Under the pieces are notes generated by a model. It was given only the letters and a program-made list of their open reading frames with translations. It had not been told where the DNA came from and did not search any database. A stretch of DNA of 19,914 nucleotides from an uncultured Carnobacterium sp. (lineage in GTDB: Bacteria; Bacillota; Bacilli; Lactobacillales; Aerococcaceae), in contig CAJPNA010000007.1 in NCBI GenBank assembly GCA_905371865.1, positions 1 through 19,914 of the forward strand. The letters are read 5' to 3'. The position numbers and the translations under genes are program-made. Positions 1 to 7,433 of the stretch are shown in pieces; position 1 is the stretch's first letter; each line of letters begins with the position of its first letter.

Positions 1-293
1 TTGAACTCGTGGTTCCCTAGAATTCCTAAATCGTAACCTAAGTAATTTAATACTTTAGTTAAATCTGCAGCTACTTTTGCATCATTTTTACGTACATAAT
101 AGCTTAAAGGCGACCCTTGAATAAAGTCTCCATTTTCAATTTGGATTACTGGCCCTTTGGCTTCTTGTTTTAATCGTTGAATTACCGTCGCAGCCTTTGC
201 GGTACTGAATCCTAAATCCAAGTTTCTTTCAGTATAATTCGTTGGCAATACATACCCATGCATATCACTTGTTTCAATAATTTTTATTTCCAT
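1..293 (-). CDS. 5'-nucleotidase / 2',3'-cyclic-nucleotide phosphodiesterase family protein, N-terminal part
   Basis: This gene starts at ATG 293 and runs off the left edge, so only about 97 residues are visible. It opens with MEIKIIETSDMHGYV, then IENGDFIQGSPLSYY and GILGNHEF. These are the first metal-binding blocks (DxHG, GDxxQGSP, GNHEF) of the calcineurin-like metallophosphatase domain found in UshA/CpdB/YfkN nucleotidases. There is no signal peptide or lipobox before the first motif, so this version looks cytoplasmic, unlike the secreted UshA and CpdB. The start is supported by an AGAGGCG ribosome site upstream. The family removes phosphate from nucleotides or cyclic nucleotides, but the substrate cannot be told from this fragment. 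The C-terminal 5'-nucleotidase domain, if present, lies outside the window. Confidence 0.85.
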   Translation of the reverse strand, partial: MEIKIIETSDMHGYVLPTNYTERNLDLGFSTAKAATVIQRLKQEAKGPVIQIENGDFIQGSPLSYYVRKNDAKVAADLTKVLNYLGYDLGILGNHEF

Positions 294-326
294 AATGCGC
301 CTCTACTTTCTACAAATTCACAAATT

Positions 327-336
327 ATTGTACCAT
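327..336 (-). promoter_or_regulatory. Extended -10 promoter for the nucleotidase gene
   Basis: On the minus strand the bases read ATGGTACAAT, an extended -10 (TGn plus TACAAT), about 33 bases before the start codon at 293. No good -35 is visible at 16-18 bases spacing. Identified by eye only. Confidence 0.5.
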
Positions 337-414
337 AAAAAAGCCCTGTCATAAAGGCACTTCTTTCTACTTCATATCTGTCTTACACACTGATTTCTCT
401 TTCATTTTAAATAA

Positions 415-446
415 AAAAACAGTAAATTCATCGACTTACTGTTTTT
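415..446 (-). terminator. Intrinsic terminator after the DUF1697 gene
   Basis: AAAAACAGTAA (415-425) and TTACTGTTTTT (436-446) form an 11-bp stem around a 10-base loop. In the minus direction it is followed by a T run and lies just past the DUF1697 stop codon. It is AT-rich, so it may be a modest terminator. Confidence 0.7.
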
Positions 447-469
447 AGATCATTTTTCTTCTATAAACG

Positions 470-1015
470 TTACTGTTCTTTTTGCAGTAGTTCTGCAATT
501 TTATCAAATGTCTTACCGTTTCGAATTGTAATCGTTTTATAAAAAGGTTGCTTCAACAACTTCTTATGATAAGTCGTCTTCAAAAATTCCCCTTCGTCCA
601 TCTTAGCCCAAAAAACTGCATTCTTTCCGATATGTACTTTTTCACTATAAAGCCCAGAGTTTTTTGCAAATTCAACGACCTCATCCGAATTTGTCCCCTG
701 AGAATAAAACAAAATATCTTTTCTAGCAAAGTCTTCGTTCCACCACTCTGGAAGATTCGCAATCTCTTCTAAATAAGTTTCTTTTGAAAGTAACGAAAAC
801 GGAATCGAGAAGTCATAATTCTTTTCTAACAATTTCTCAACTTTCGAAACAATTTTTTCTACACTCTCTCTACTTGTAAAAAATAAATTTCCACTATTAA
901 TATACGAATCTACTTCGCTGAAGCCTTCACTCTTTAATAGTTCCTTCAGCTCGCTCATTACGACTTTATTTTTTCCTCCAACATTGATACCTCTTAATAA
1001 AAGCACATACCTCAT
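470..1015 (-). CDS. DUF1697 family protein
   Basis: The 181-residue product begins MRYVLLLRGINVGG and continues with a DSYINSGN block around residues 36-43. This opening is typical of DUF1697 proteins, small cytoplasmic proteins of about 180 residues found in many Firmicutes and Actinobacteria. The length is normal for the family and the frame is intact. No signal peptide or membrane segment is visible. No biochemical function is established that I know of, and none is assigned here. The start is well supported by AGGAGAGGTGAT just upstream. The gene appears to be a single transcription unit, with an extended -10 promoter at 1040-1048 and a terminator at 415-446. Confidence 0.9.
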   Translation of the reverse strand: MRYVLLLRGINVGGKNKVVMSELKELLKSEGFSEVDSYINSGNLFFTSRESVEKIVSKVEKLLEKNYDFSIPFSLLSKETYLEEIANLPEWWNEDFARKDILFYSQGTNSDEVVEFAKNSGLYSEKVHIGKNAVFWAKMDEGEFLKTTYHKKLLKQPFYKTITIRNGKTFDKIAELLQKEQ

Positions 1016-1039
1016 TCAAATCACCTCTCCTATCAGCTC

Positions 1040-1048
1040 ATTATAACA
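1040..1048 (-). promoter_or_regulatory. Extended -10 promoter of the DUF1697 gene
   Basis: The minus strand reads TGTTATAAT, a consensus TATAAT with an extended TGn, 25 bases before the start codon and just upstream of the ribosome site. No convincing -35 box is seen. Confidence 0.6.
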
Positions 1049-1076
1049 TACTCTCTATAAAAGACACTCATCCCAT

Positions 1077-1388
1077 CCAGAACCGGTCCGTCGTGAACGA
1101 GAAACACAATCTAGGGAAAACCTCCCAACTTTCCTCAGCTTTGTTGTGTGGAATCCCCTCAGGAGGCTTTTAGGTGAATACCGAAAACGTCCATTGCAAC
1201 AGAAACAGCAGTTTTGTTGAAAGATTAGTGAGATTATCCATTGAATGCGAATTAGAGACACTTACAAAGCCATTCGTTAGTGTCTCTTTGAGGCTTCAAA
1301 GACGAGAGACCCTAGACTCGAGTCGGTGGCTCACTAATATTCTTTCAACAATGAAAACCGCTTGTTTCTAAAACAATCCCAACATCAC
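1077..1388 (+). repeat. Structured element copy C1 (first unit of a tandem repeat)
   Basis: This is the first of two tandem units, offset 312 bp at the left end (CCAGAACCGGTCC at 1077, CCAGCACCGGTCC at 1389) and 314 bp in the core. The core folds as a branched hairpin. The closing arms are GTTGAAAGATTAGTGAG (1216-1232) and CTCACTAATATTCTTTCAAC (1330-1349), extended outward by AGAAACA and TGTTTCT. The main inner hairpin is AGAGACACTTAC (1254-1265) with GTTAGTGTCTCT (1276-1287). Then come the conserved TTGAGGCTT and GAGAGACC blocks (1288-1311) and a small CTCGA-loop hairpin (1315-1324). The same core occurs in C2 and, on the other strand, in C3. Orientation is taken from the unpaired blocks. 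I do not know this family. It could be an RNA or a small hairpin-forming mobile repeat. Confidence 0.8.
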
Positions 1389-1691
1389 CCAGCACCGGTC
1401 CGTCGTGAATGAGGAACACAATCTCTAGGTAGCCCCCCAAACTTCCCTCAGTTTTGTTGTGTGGAATTCCCCTCAGGAGGCTTTTAGGTGGACCCCAATA
1501 ACGTCAATTGCGACAGAAACGACGGTTTTGTTGAAAGATTAGTGAGAATACCCATTGAATGCGAATTAGAGACACTTACGAATCCATTCGTTAGTGTCTC
1601 TTTGAGGCTTCAAAGACGAGAGACCATAGACTCGAGTCGGTGGCTCACTAATCCTCTTTCAACAATGAAAACCGCTTGTTTCTAAAGCAAT
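1389..1691 (+). repeat. Structured element copy C2 (second tandem unit)
   Basis: This unit repeats C1 with a nearly identical core and more diverged flanks. The closing arms are 1530-1546 and 1644-1663. The main inner hairpin is 1568-1579 with 1590-1601, and here the pairing continues through CGAAT and ATTCG toward the loop, so it is better paired than in C1. TTGAGGCTT and GAGAGACC lie at about 1602-1625, followed by the GACTCGAGTC hairpin. Unlike C1, it has a full outer helix: GGAGGCTTTTAGGTG (1476-1490) pairs perfectly with CACCTAAAAGCCTCC (1709-1723). C1 has the left arm at 1162-1176 but no right arm, as expected if one complete element was partly duplicated in tandem. Confidence 0.8.
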
Positions 1692-1721
1692 TCGCACCGC
1701 ACTTCATACACCTAAAAGCCT

Positions 1722-1745
1722 CCCCCGAAAGGGGCAATACGCCCC
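1722..1745. other. Two overlapping, mutually exclusive small hairpins
   Basis: CCCC (1723-1726), GAAA and GGGG (1731-1734) form a GNRA-capped hairpin. The same GGGG run can instead pair as GGGGC (1731-1735), AATAC, GCCCC (1741-1745). Both are perfect stems and only one can form at a time. The first also clashes with the last base of the C2 outer helix. Confidence 0.5.
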
Positions 1746-1765
1746 AGCACCAATTATTTCCACAC

Positions 1766-1795
1766 AAAAAGCCTGAGGAAAATTCCCCAGGCTTT
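1766..1795 (-). terminator. Intrinsic terminator of the UgpCAEB-like operon
   Basis: AAAGCCTGAGG (1768-1778) pairs with CCCCAGGCTTT (1785-1795) with one mismatch around a short AT loop. Read on the minus strand, the hairpin is followed by TTTTTGTGTG. It lies about 35 bases after the binding-protein stop codon. Confidence 0.8.
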
Positions 1796-1831
1796 CATTG
1801 TGATTGTGTTGTGAATGAACTTTATAAGTGA

Positions 1832-3130
1832 TTATTGATTCCACGCAGCATCAAATTGCGCTTTAGAATCTTGAATTAATTGATCTACATTGCCGTTTTG
1901 AGTTGCAAAGATTTTTTCTAAAATCGTACGAACTTCTGCATATGCAGGATCTGAGTTTTCAACTACAGGAATTGAGAATAAGTTCTTAGTAGCATCTGCT
2001 AAGATAGCAGGAACTTTAGAACCTGATTTCTTGTATTCATCTTTTTCTAACACTGAAGCAACTGTTGGCATGTAACCTGTTTTTTGTGCCCAGTATAATT
2101 GAGATTCAGCTGAAGATAAGAATTTCAAGTATAAGAATGCTGCTGTACGTTGTTCTTCAGTAGTAGAACCTTCGAACATGTAAATGTCAGTACCTTGTTG
2201 CAAGTTGAATTTATCAGGACGTGGAGCTACGCCGTATTCGTATCCAGCTTCTTTAGCACCTTTAGCTACAAATGATTCACCAGCAGTTGAACCAACATAC
2301 ATTGCTACTTTTTTGTTTTGGAATGGTCCTGATAAGTATTTATCTGAACCAGCTGTACGGAAGTATCCGTCACGAATTCCGTCTGCATAGTATTTAACAA
2401 CTTCTTTTGAAGCATCACTTGTGAAGTCTAATTCTTTAGTGAAGCCAACGCCTTTGTTCTTCATACCAATTGCATAGTAGTTATTTAATGAGTCGAAACC
2501 AGCACCCACAACTTCGTGGTTTGATTTTTCGTAAATTGCTTTAGCGGCTTCTTTTAATTCATCTAAAGTAGTTGGAACTTTAACACCGTATTCTTTTAAT
2601 AAATCTGCATTGTAGAATAATACTTCAGTAGATTTGTTGAATGGGATACCGTATTGTACTCCGTTGATTCGAGCACCTTCCATTAAGTCTGAACGAATCT
2701 CTTCACCTTTCTTGAATCCGATTGTTTCGTTTTCAAGATATGGTTTGAAATCTACTAACGAATCTTGACTCGCAGCATTGAATAACCAGTTAGGATATGC
2801 TTGAGTGATTGTTGGCAAATCTTTTGGTGAAGTTAAAGTTGAGTTGATTTTAGCTTGTAAATCTTTATAAGTAGATTGGTTTTGTAACTCTACTTTAATA
2901 TTTGGATTAGCTTTCATGAAGTCTTCTGTTAATTTTTGAAGAGCTTTTTCAAGCTGACCGTTCATGGCATGCCAGAATGTGATTGTTGTTTCTGATTTCA
3001 CTTCTGTTACGATATTTTTTTTAGTTTCTTCAGCTTTTGAAGAGTTGTTTGATGTACTTGCTCCACAAGCTGATAATGCTACAACTGATGCTGTTGCTAG
3101 TGTCGCTTTTACTAAAGATTTGAATTTCAT
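1832..3130 (-). CDS. UgpB-like extracellular solute-binding lipoprotein of an ABC importer
   Basis: The 432-residue precursor begins with a lipoprotein signal peptide whose lipobox LSAC ends at Cys22, so it should be lipid-anchored outside the membrane. The mature part opens with ITFWHAMNG and shows the family 1 binding-protein pattern (ALQKLTEDFMKANPNIKV). Toward the C-terminus, AFLYLKFLSSAESQLYWAQ followed by KTGYMPT resembles UgpB, the sn-glycerol-3-phosphate binding protein, more than MalE. The length is normal. The ribosome site is AAAGGAGAAG. It is the last gene of the operon, 27 bases after the metallo-hydrolase gene, and is followed by the terminator at 1766-1795. The ligand (glycerol-3-phosphate, a glycerophosphodiester or an oligosaccharide) cannot be decided from the sequence. 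Confidence 0.85.
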   Translation of the reverse strand: MKFKSLVKATLATASVVALSACGASTSNNSSKAEETKKNIVTEVKSETTITFWHAMNGQLEKALQKLTEDFMKANPNIKVELQNQSTYKDLQAKINSTLTSPKDLPTITQAYPNWLFNAASQDSLVDFKPYLENETIGFKKGEEIRSDLMEGARINGVQYGIPFNKSTEVLFYNADLLKEYGVKVPTTLDELKEAAKAIYEKSNHEVVGAGFDSLNNYYAIGMKNKGVGFTKELDFTSDASKEVVKYYADGIRDGYFRTAGSDKYLSGPFQNKKVAMYVGSTAGESFVAKGAKEAGYEYGVAPRPDKFNLQQGTDIYMFEGSTTEEQRTAAFLYLKFLSSAESQLYWAQKTGYMPTVASVLEKDEYKKSGSKVPAILADATKNLFSIPVVENSDPAYAEVRTILEKIFATQNGNVDQLIQDSKAQFDAAWNQ

Positions 3131-3157
3131 TTTTCTTCTCCTTTTGTTATATAGTTT

Positions 3158-4450
3158 TCACAACATAATTTTTTCGCCGCGATACGGCAATATTCTTTTA
3201 CCATACGGATTTTCCAGAAGTTCTGGTTTTAACGTATGGATTGGAATCAAACACTTAGGCTCGATCATCGCAATAATTCGGTCTAAATCTTCCGGTTTTG
3301 CGTGACCTGAGCATGCAAGGCGTACAAACTCAATGTTTTTTTTCGCCAATAAATCAAGGAACGGTTGATAGTTCGGATCAAAGTCCCCTAGAGGCTGTGC
3401 ATCACTATGGATGTATAAGCTTCCCTCTTGCAGGCGTTCAAAGTGATCAACCACTTGCCATAGGTACTCTGAAGTATCCTCTAATAACGTTTCATATGAA
3501 ATTTCTAAATTTGGGTCCAGTTCGTCTAATCGAGGAGCACCTTCACGATAGTAGAAATGGGCTTCTTTTTGGAAGACTTCTTTAAGAAGTGCCGCCATTG
3601 TTGCTTCAAGAACCACAGTACGGCTTGTCCCTTCGACGATTTTTTCAAAACGACGAACATTTGCTGGATACCCATTAAACGTGATTTGTCGATGCGGATT
3701 TTCTTTTTCTAGAAAAGCAATCTGACGGATCACATCTTCCTCAGTTTCCGGTTTGAAAGCTTCCAATTCTGCTGGACGGTCACCAAAACTGATAGAGACT
3801 CCTTCCATCATTAAAATGTCAGTATGTTTTGCTTTTTTACAAAACTCAATTGTATCTTCGGCATTATGCCCATGAAGTCTTAAATCACCGGTATACGTAA
3901 TATGGTGGCCTGGTGTTTTGATGATTAAAGCAGCAGCCCCGTATGCATCATGGTCTACACGAACGATTTCTACTTCGATTTCTCCCACTTTAATCACATC
4001 ACCAGCATCTAAGCCAATCATGTCTCTTGTAAATGACTCGTCTTCAAATGGTGATGGAAGCAAGAATACTCCATTTCGATTGAGCGAGTTCACAATCATT
4101 TTTGTTTCCTTCAATGTATATAAAGGAATATTTGGGTCTAAATAATTCAACATTCTCGTATGATCTAGATGCGCATGTGAGATAAAGACAGCCGTATTGG
4201 CGTAGTCTTTATCTTCATCTCCTTCATATTTGTAAGGAATTCTTGCATCATAAACATTTTTTAAATGTGGAATGACTCTATGATTTACGAGCGTTTGTAC
4301 CGATTCATCGGTCAATTCTAATTTTGGGAGGAATTCTGTTCCAAAGTCGAAAAAGATATGGCTATCTTTATAAGCAACTTCAATGACAGTCCCACCAATG
4401 GTTAAAATTCCGCTATGAAAGGTAATCGTTGTTTTATCCTTTGATACCAT
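3158..4450 (-). CDS. Metallo-beta-lactamase-fold hydrolase with beta-CASP-like C-terminal motifs
   Basis: This 430-residue protein has the metallo-beta-lactamase motif HAHLDH at residues 92-97, a VDHDAYG block near 166 and TGDLRLHG at 187-194. The C-terminal part has SGHAKPEDLD (381-390) and PKCLIPIHT (398-406), which resemble the late histidine motifs of RNase J and other beta-CASP nucleases. There is no signal peptide, so it should be cytoplasmic. It is encoded inside the ABC operon, overlapping the upstream permease gene by 17 bases and preceding the binding-protein gene. Such a position suggests a hydrolase acting on the imported compound, possibly a phosphodiester, but this is inference. 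A nuclease role remains possible. It is shorter than RNase J (about 550 residues), so it is not the housekeeping enzyme. Confidence 0.8.
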   Translation of the reverse strand: MVSKDKTTITFHSGILTIGGTVIEVAYKDSHIFFDFGTEFLPKLELTDESVQTLVNHRVIPHLKNVYDARIPYKYEGDEDKDYANTAVFISHAHLDHTRMLNYLDPNIPLYTLKETKMIVNSLNRNGVFLLPSPFEDESFTRDMIGLDAGDVIKVGEIEVEIVRVDHDAYGAAALIIKTPGHHITYTGDLRLHGHNAEDTIEFCKKAKHTDILMMEGVSISFGDRPAELEAFKPETEEDVIRQIAFLEKENPHRQITFNGYPANVRRFEKIVEGTSRTVVLEATMAALLKEVFQKEAHFYYREGAPRLDELDPNLEISYETLLEDTSEYLWQVVDHFERLQEGSLYIHSDAQPLGDFDPNYQPFLDLLAKKNIEFVRLACSGHAKPEDLDRIIAMIEPKCLIPIHTLKPELLENPYGKRILPYRGEKIML

Positions 4451-5252
4451 TCTTCGCTACCCCTCTAATAATTTCTTTTCGGAATACGAAGTAAATTAAC
4501 AGAATCGGGATAACCGTTAAAGTAGCAGCGGCCATTTGTAAATGAACGTCACTTCCGGCTTCCGTTGTGAAGGCAGAAAGACCATTGTTCAATAGACGGA
4601 ATTCTTTCGTGTTTGTAACCAATAATGGCCATAGGAATGAATTCCAGCTTTGAATAAACGTTAAAATCCCTACTGTAACCAATGCTGGTTTACACATTGG
4701 AACTAAAATGCGACGGATATATTCTAAATCACTTGCACCGTCAATTTTAGCAGCTTTATAAAACGTACTTGGGATTCCTTTTAAGTATCCGTTTAAGTAG
4801 TAAATATAGAAGATACTTGTTAAAAACGGAATGATTAACGCTAAATACGTGTTTAATAAACCTAATTGAGCGATTGTTTGGTAGTTTGTAAAGATGATTG
4901 ATTCATACGGAACCATTAATAGTGAAACTAAAATCATCATTACAATATTCTTACCTTTGAACTGTAAGCTTGTTACAGCAAAGGCTGCTAGTAATGAAGT
5001 AATGACCGTTGCTACGGTTGTAAATAGAGACACGAATAATGTGTTTCCGAAGTAACGTAAGAACGGTGCACGACTAAATACTTCTAAATAGTTACTAAAT
5101 TGGAATGATCTAGGAATAAATGACGGTGGAATGCTTGTTGCTTCTGCATAAGTCATCAACCCAGTCATAATCATATAAATAAATGGGAATACTGTAATTA
5201 ACGCTAAGAAAATTAATAACGCAATCGTAAATCCATTAAATACTTTCTTCAT
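4434..5252 (-). CDS. UgpE/MalG-like ABC importer permease
   Basis: The 272-residue membrane protein starts MKKVFNGFTIALLIFLALIT and has about six hydrophobic segments, the first at residues 8-30. The EAA cytoplasmic loop that docks on the ATPase is visible at 164-191 (FYKAAKIDGASDLEYIRR, then VPMCKPAL). Size and layout are standard for the second permease of carbohydrate or glycerol-3-phosphate importers. One base separates it from the upstream permease stop, and its ribosome site GGAGGGATAAG lies within the end of that gene, so translation is probably coupled. Its own 3' end overlaps the metallo-hydrolase gene by 17 bases. It should form the membrane channel together with the other permease. 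Confidence 0.88.
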   Translation of the reverse strand: MKKVFNGFTIALLIFLALITVFPFIYMIMTGLMTYAEATSIPPSFIPRSFQFSNYLEVFSRAPFLRYFGNTLFVSLFTTVATVITSLLAAFAVTSLQFKGKNIVMMILVSLLMVPYESIIFTNYQTIAQLGLLNTYLALIIPFLTSIFYIYYLNGYLKGIPSTFYKAAKIDGASDLEYIRRILVPMCKPALVTVGILTFIQSWNSFLWPLLVTNTKEFRLLNNGLSAFTTEAGSDVHLQMAAATLTVIPILLIYFVFRKEIIRGVAKNGIKG

Positions 5253-5253
5253 C

Positions 5254-6129
5254 TTATCCCTCCGCCTTTCTTAGGAATTTATTTTGGAGGAATGTTGCAA
5301 AAAGAATGATTGCAAATAAGATTACAGTGGCTGCCATGGCAACCCCTGGTCTTCCTGCCACATGGAATTTATCGTAAATATAATACACAGCAGTTGTTGC
5401 TGAGTTAGCTGTACCAGCACTTCCTCCGAACAAAGCATAAACTTGAGTGTACACTTTGAACGCACCGATTAAGTTCACTGTTGATAAGAAGGCAATTGTA
5501 GGTACTAATTGTGGAAAAGTAATACGCCAGAAGATTTCACGGTCTGTCGCACCAAACATTTTCGCAATTTTGAAATGCTCTGTATCGATATTTCTAAGCC
5601 CTGCTAGTAAGATAATGATATTGAACGCTAAACTTGTCCATACCCCGAAAATAATTAACGTAGGCATGCTCATGTTAACATTATCCAGCCAGTTAACAGC
5701 TGGAATCCCAATCAATCCTAAAAAGAAATTGATAATTCCGTAATCTCCATTAAAGAAGTAACGGAATACAATCCCGATAGCGATTGTACTTGTAACATAA
5801 GGCATGAAGAAGATTGTTTCAAAGAAACTCTTATGCTTAATCTTTTCAAAAATAATCCACGCAACGACCACTGAAATTAATAAAGCAACAGGCACAACTG
5901 CAAATGCATATAATGCAGTATTAATAAGTGCTTTATGGAAAACCGGGTCAGCGATTACTTTTTGGTAATTGTCCAAGCCTGTATATTGTAATTTTAATAG
6001 TGACCCTTTTTGGAAACTCATCCAAAACGAACGAAGTAATGGATAAATATTAAATAAGAGAATCACTCCTAAAGATGGGAGAAGGAAGAACCAAGCTTTA
6101 GGTTGGTTTTCTGGATTATATTTTTTCAT
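5254..6129 (-). CDS. UgpA/MalF-like ABC importer permease
   Basis: The 291-residue protein has a first membrane segment at about residues 12-32 (AWFFLLPSLGVILLFNIYPL) and about six segments in total. Its EAA loop lies at about 183-212 (HFKIAKMFGATDREIFWRI, then PQLVP). The short N-terminus and size fit UgpA-type first permeases rather than the longer MalF of enterobacteria. The start codon overlaps the stop of the ATPase gene as TAATG, a classic coupling arrangement. It pairs with the next permease to form the channel fed by the lipoprotein encoded at 1832-3130. Confidence 0.88.
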   Translation of the reverse strand: MKKYNPENQPKAWFFLLPSLGVILLFNIYPLLRSFWMSFQKGSLLKLQYTGLDNYQKVIADPVFHKALINTALYAFAVVPVALLISVVVAWIIFEKIKHKSFFETIFFMPYVTSTIAIGIVFRYFFNGDYGIINFFLGLIGIPAVNWLDNVNMSMPTLIIFGVWTSLAFNIIILLAGLRNIDTEHFKIAKMFGATDREIFWRITFPQLVPTIAFLSTVNLIGAFKVYTQVYALFGGSAGTANSATTAVYYIYDKFHVAGRPGVAMAATVILFAIILFATFLQNKFLRKAEG

Positions 6130-7205
6130 TAGTAAACACGCACTCCATCTTTATCAAATAAGAAGATTTTGTGTTTTAGAATGTTAAATGCAAGTGTGTC
6201 TCCTTCTTCAATCTTATGTTCCACACTTACGATTGATTTCAAGTATTGTTCCCCTAATGGGAAGTGAAGAATACGTTCACGTCCGATTAACTCAACCCCA
6301 CTGATAGTTGTAGAGAACAAACCTTCTCCTTCAGTAGCTGGAACAACATCTTCCGGACGCATTCCTAAATAATAGTGTCCATTAGCCCACTCTTGACGTT
6401 TGCGTTCTTGTGATAATTCAGAGGCTGGTAACTTGAATTCAGGATGGTGAATCACTCCATCTTTAATTTCCACTTCAGTAATGTTGATAATTGGGTTACC
6501 AATGAATTTTGCTACGAATAAGTTGCTTGGCTCTAGGTATAAGTTTTGAGGGTCATCATGTTGTTGAATGTACCCTTCGTTTAATAAAATAATTTTATCT
6601 GAAATTGATAAAGCTTCTTCTTGATCGTGTGTTACGAAGATGGTAGTAATTCCTACTTCTTTAACAAGACGACGGATTTCTTCACGAATCTTCAAACGTA
6701 AACGAGCATCTAAGTTACTTAAAGGCTCATCAAGAAGTAATACTTCAGGTTTTTGAACAAGCGCACGAGTGATGGCCACACGTTGTTGTTGTCCCCCTGA
6801 TAAAGTACCAGGTTTTTTACCTGCTAACTCTTCAATGTTCGTTAATTGCATATATTCTTCTGCAATTTTTTGAGCTTCTTCTTTAGAAATTTTATTTTTA
6901 CCAACAGTTAGAGGGAACATGATGTTCTCTAACACTGTCATATGCGGATATAACGCATAGTTTTGGAATACAAATCCAATGTTACGGTCTTTTGGTTCTG
7001 TTGTAACAACAGATTGCCCCTTAAAACGGATGTCTCCTCCCGTAGGTGATAATAATCCCGCGATTATATTTAAAATTGTTGATTTCCCACATCCACTTGG
7101 ACCTAGTAAACATACTAAATCTCCTTGTTCAATTGAGAAATTTACTGACTTTAACGCTTCAAAGCCGTTATCGAATACTTTGTTTAAGTCAATAACATCG
7201 ATCAT
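6129..7205 (-). CDS. UgpC/MsmK-like ABC importer ATPase
   Basis: The start is placed at ATG 7205, giving a 358-residue protein beginning MIDVIDLNKVF. The ribosome site CTGGAGGATT sits directly before it. A further-upstream in-frame start at 7244 lies inside the predicted -10 box and has no ribosome site. Walker A GPSGCGKST is at residues 35-43. The Q-loop (FVFQNYALYPHMTV), the signature LSGGQQQRVA, Walker B VLLLDEPLSNLDA and the switch VTHDQEEALS follow in order. A C-terminal TOBE-type regulatory region (GMRPEDV, then SVEHKIEEGDTLAF) marks it as a CUT1-type sugar or glycerol-3-phosphate ATPase. It is the first gene of the operon. Whether it serves only this importer is unknown, since MsmK-type ATPases can be shared. 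Confidence 0.9.
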   Translation of the reverse strand: MIDVIDLNKVFDNGFEALKSVNFSIEQGDLVCLLGPSGCGKSTILNIIAGLLSPTGGDIRFKGQSVVTTEPKDRNIGFVFQNYALYPHMTVLENIMFPLTVGKNKISKEEAQKIAEEYMQLTNIEELAGKKPGTLSGGQQQRVAITRALVQKPEVLLLDEPLSNLDARLRLKIREEIRRLVKEVGITTIFVTHDQEEALSISDKIILLNEGYIQQHDDPQNLYLEPSNLFVAKFIGNPIINITEVEIKDGVIHHPEFKLPASELSQERKRQEWANGHYYLGMRPEDVVPATEGEGLFSTTISGVELIGRERILHFPLGEQYLKSIVSVEHKIEEGDTLAFNILKHKIFLFDKDGVRVY

Positions 7206-7242
7206 GACTAATCCTCCAGTTTTATTTACTTGAATACATTCC

Positions 7243-7271
7243 ATTATACCATGTTTTTTAGTTACTGAAAA
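7243..7271 (-). promoter_or_regulatory. Promoter of the UgpCAEB-like operon
   Basis: The minus strand has TGGTATAAT (7243-7251), a consensus -10 with an extended TGn, and a weak -35 (TTTTCA, 7266-7271) at 17 bases. Transcription would start near 7236, leaving a leader of about 30 bases. No clear cre or Pho-type operator was recognised nearby. Confidence 0.6.
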
Positions 7272-7327
7272 CCGAAATCTTTTTTTGAAAGCTTTTTATT
7301 GCGGACAGTTATCCTATTTTTGAGCAA

Positions 7328-7359
7328 ATAAAAAGGACAAGTTTTCTTGTCCTTTTTAT
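7328..7359 (-). terminator. Intrinsic terminator of the bceAB operon
   Basis: ATAAAAAGGACAAG (7328-7341) pairs perfectly with CTTGTCCTTTTTAT (7346-7359) around TTTT. On the minus strand it ends in a T run. It separates the BceAB operon from the promoter of the next operon and could work in both directions. Confidence 0.85.
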
Positions 7360-7433
7360 GTTATTTTTTTGTTATAAAAACCTTTTAAAACAACTTTCTT
7401 CTTCGAAAATTTCTTTTCTTTGTGAACGTTTTT

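Larger units (their letters stand above)
1415..1810. other. Large nested inverted repeat enclosing element C2 and the operon terminator
   Basis: Nested arms surround C2. AACACAATC (1415-1423) matches GATTGTGTT (1802-1810). CCTCAGTTTT with GTGTGGAA (within 1445-1467) matches TTCCACAC with AAAAAGCCTGAGG (within 1758-1778), imperfectly. GGAGGCTTTTAGGTG (1476-1490) matches 1709-1723 exactly. The arms occur in correct nested order. One arm overlaps the terminator at 1766-1795, so the structures compete or the left arm arose as an inverted copy of that terminator. The 15-bp arm is firm. The outer ones are short and could partly be chance. Confidence 0.5.

Noticed and set aside
1174..1371. 65-residue plus-strand reading frame in C1, with a similar frame in C2 (1488-1685)
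   Set aside because: The frames are similar only because the DNA units are repeats. Each starts at GTG inside a helix arm with no proper ribosome site, and the matching element C3 has stops in this frame while its base pairing is kept. RNA or DNA structure explains the conservation better.
1077..1691. CRISPR array or insertion sequence
   Set aside because: There are only two long units, no short regular repeats with spacers, no cas genes and no transposase. A small non-autonomous mobile repeat remains possible.
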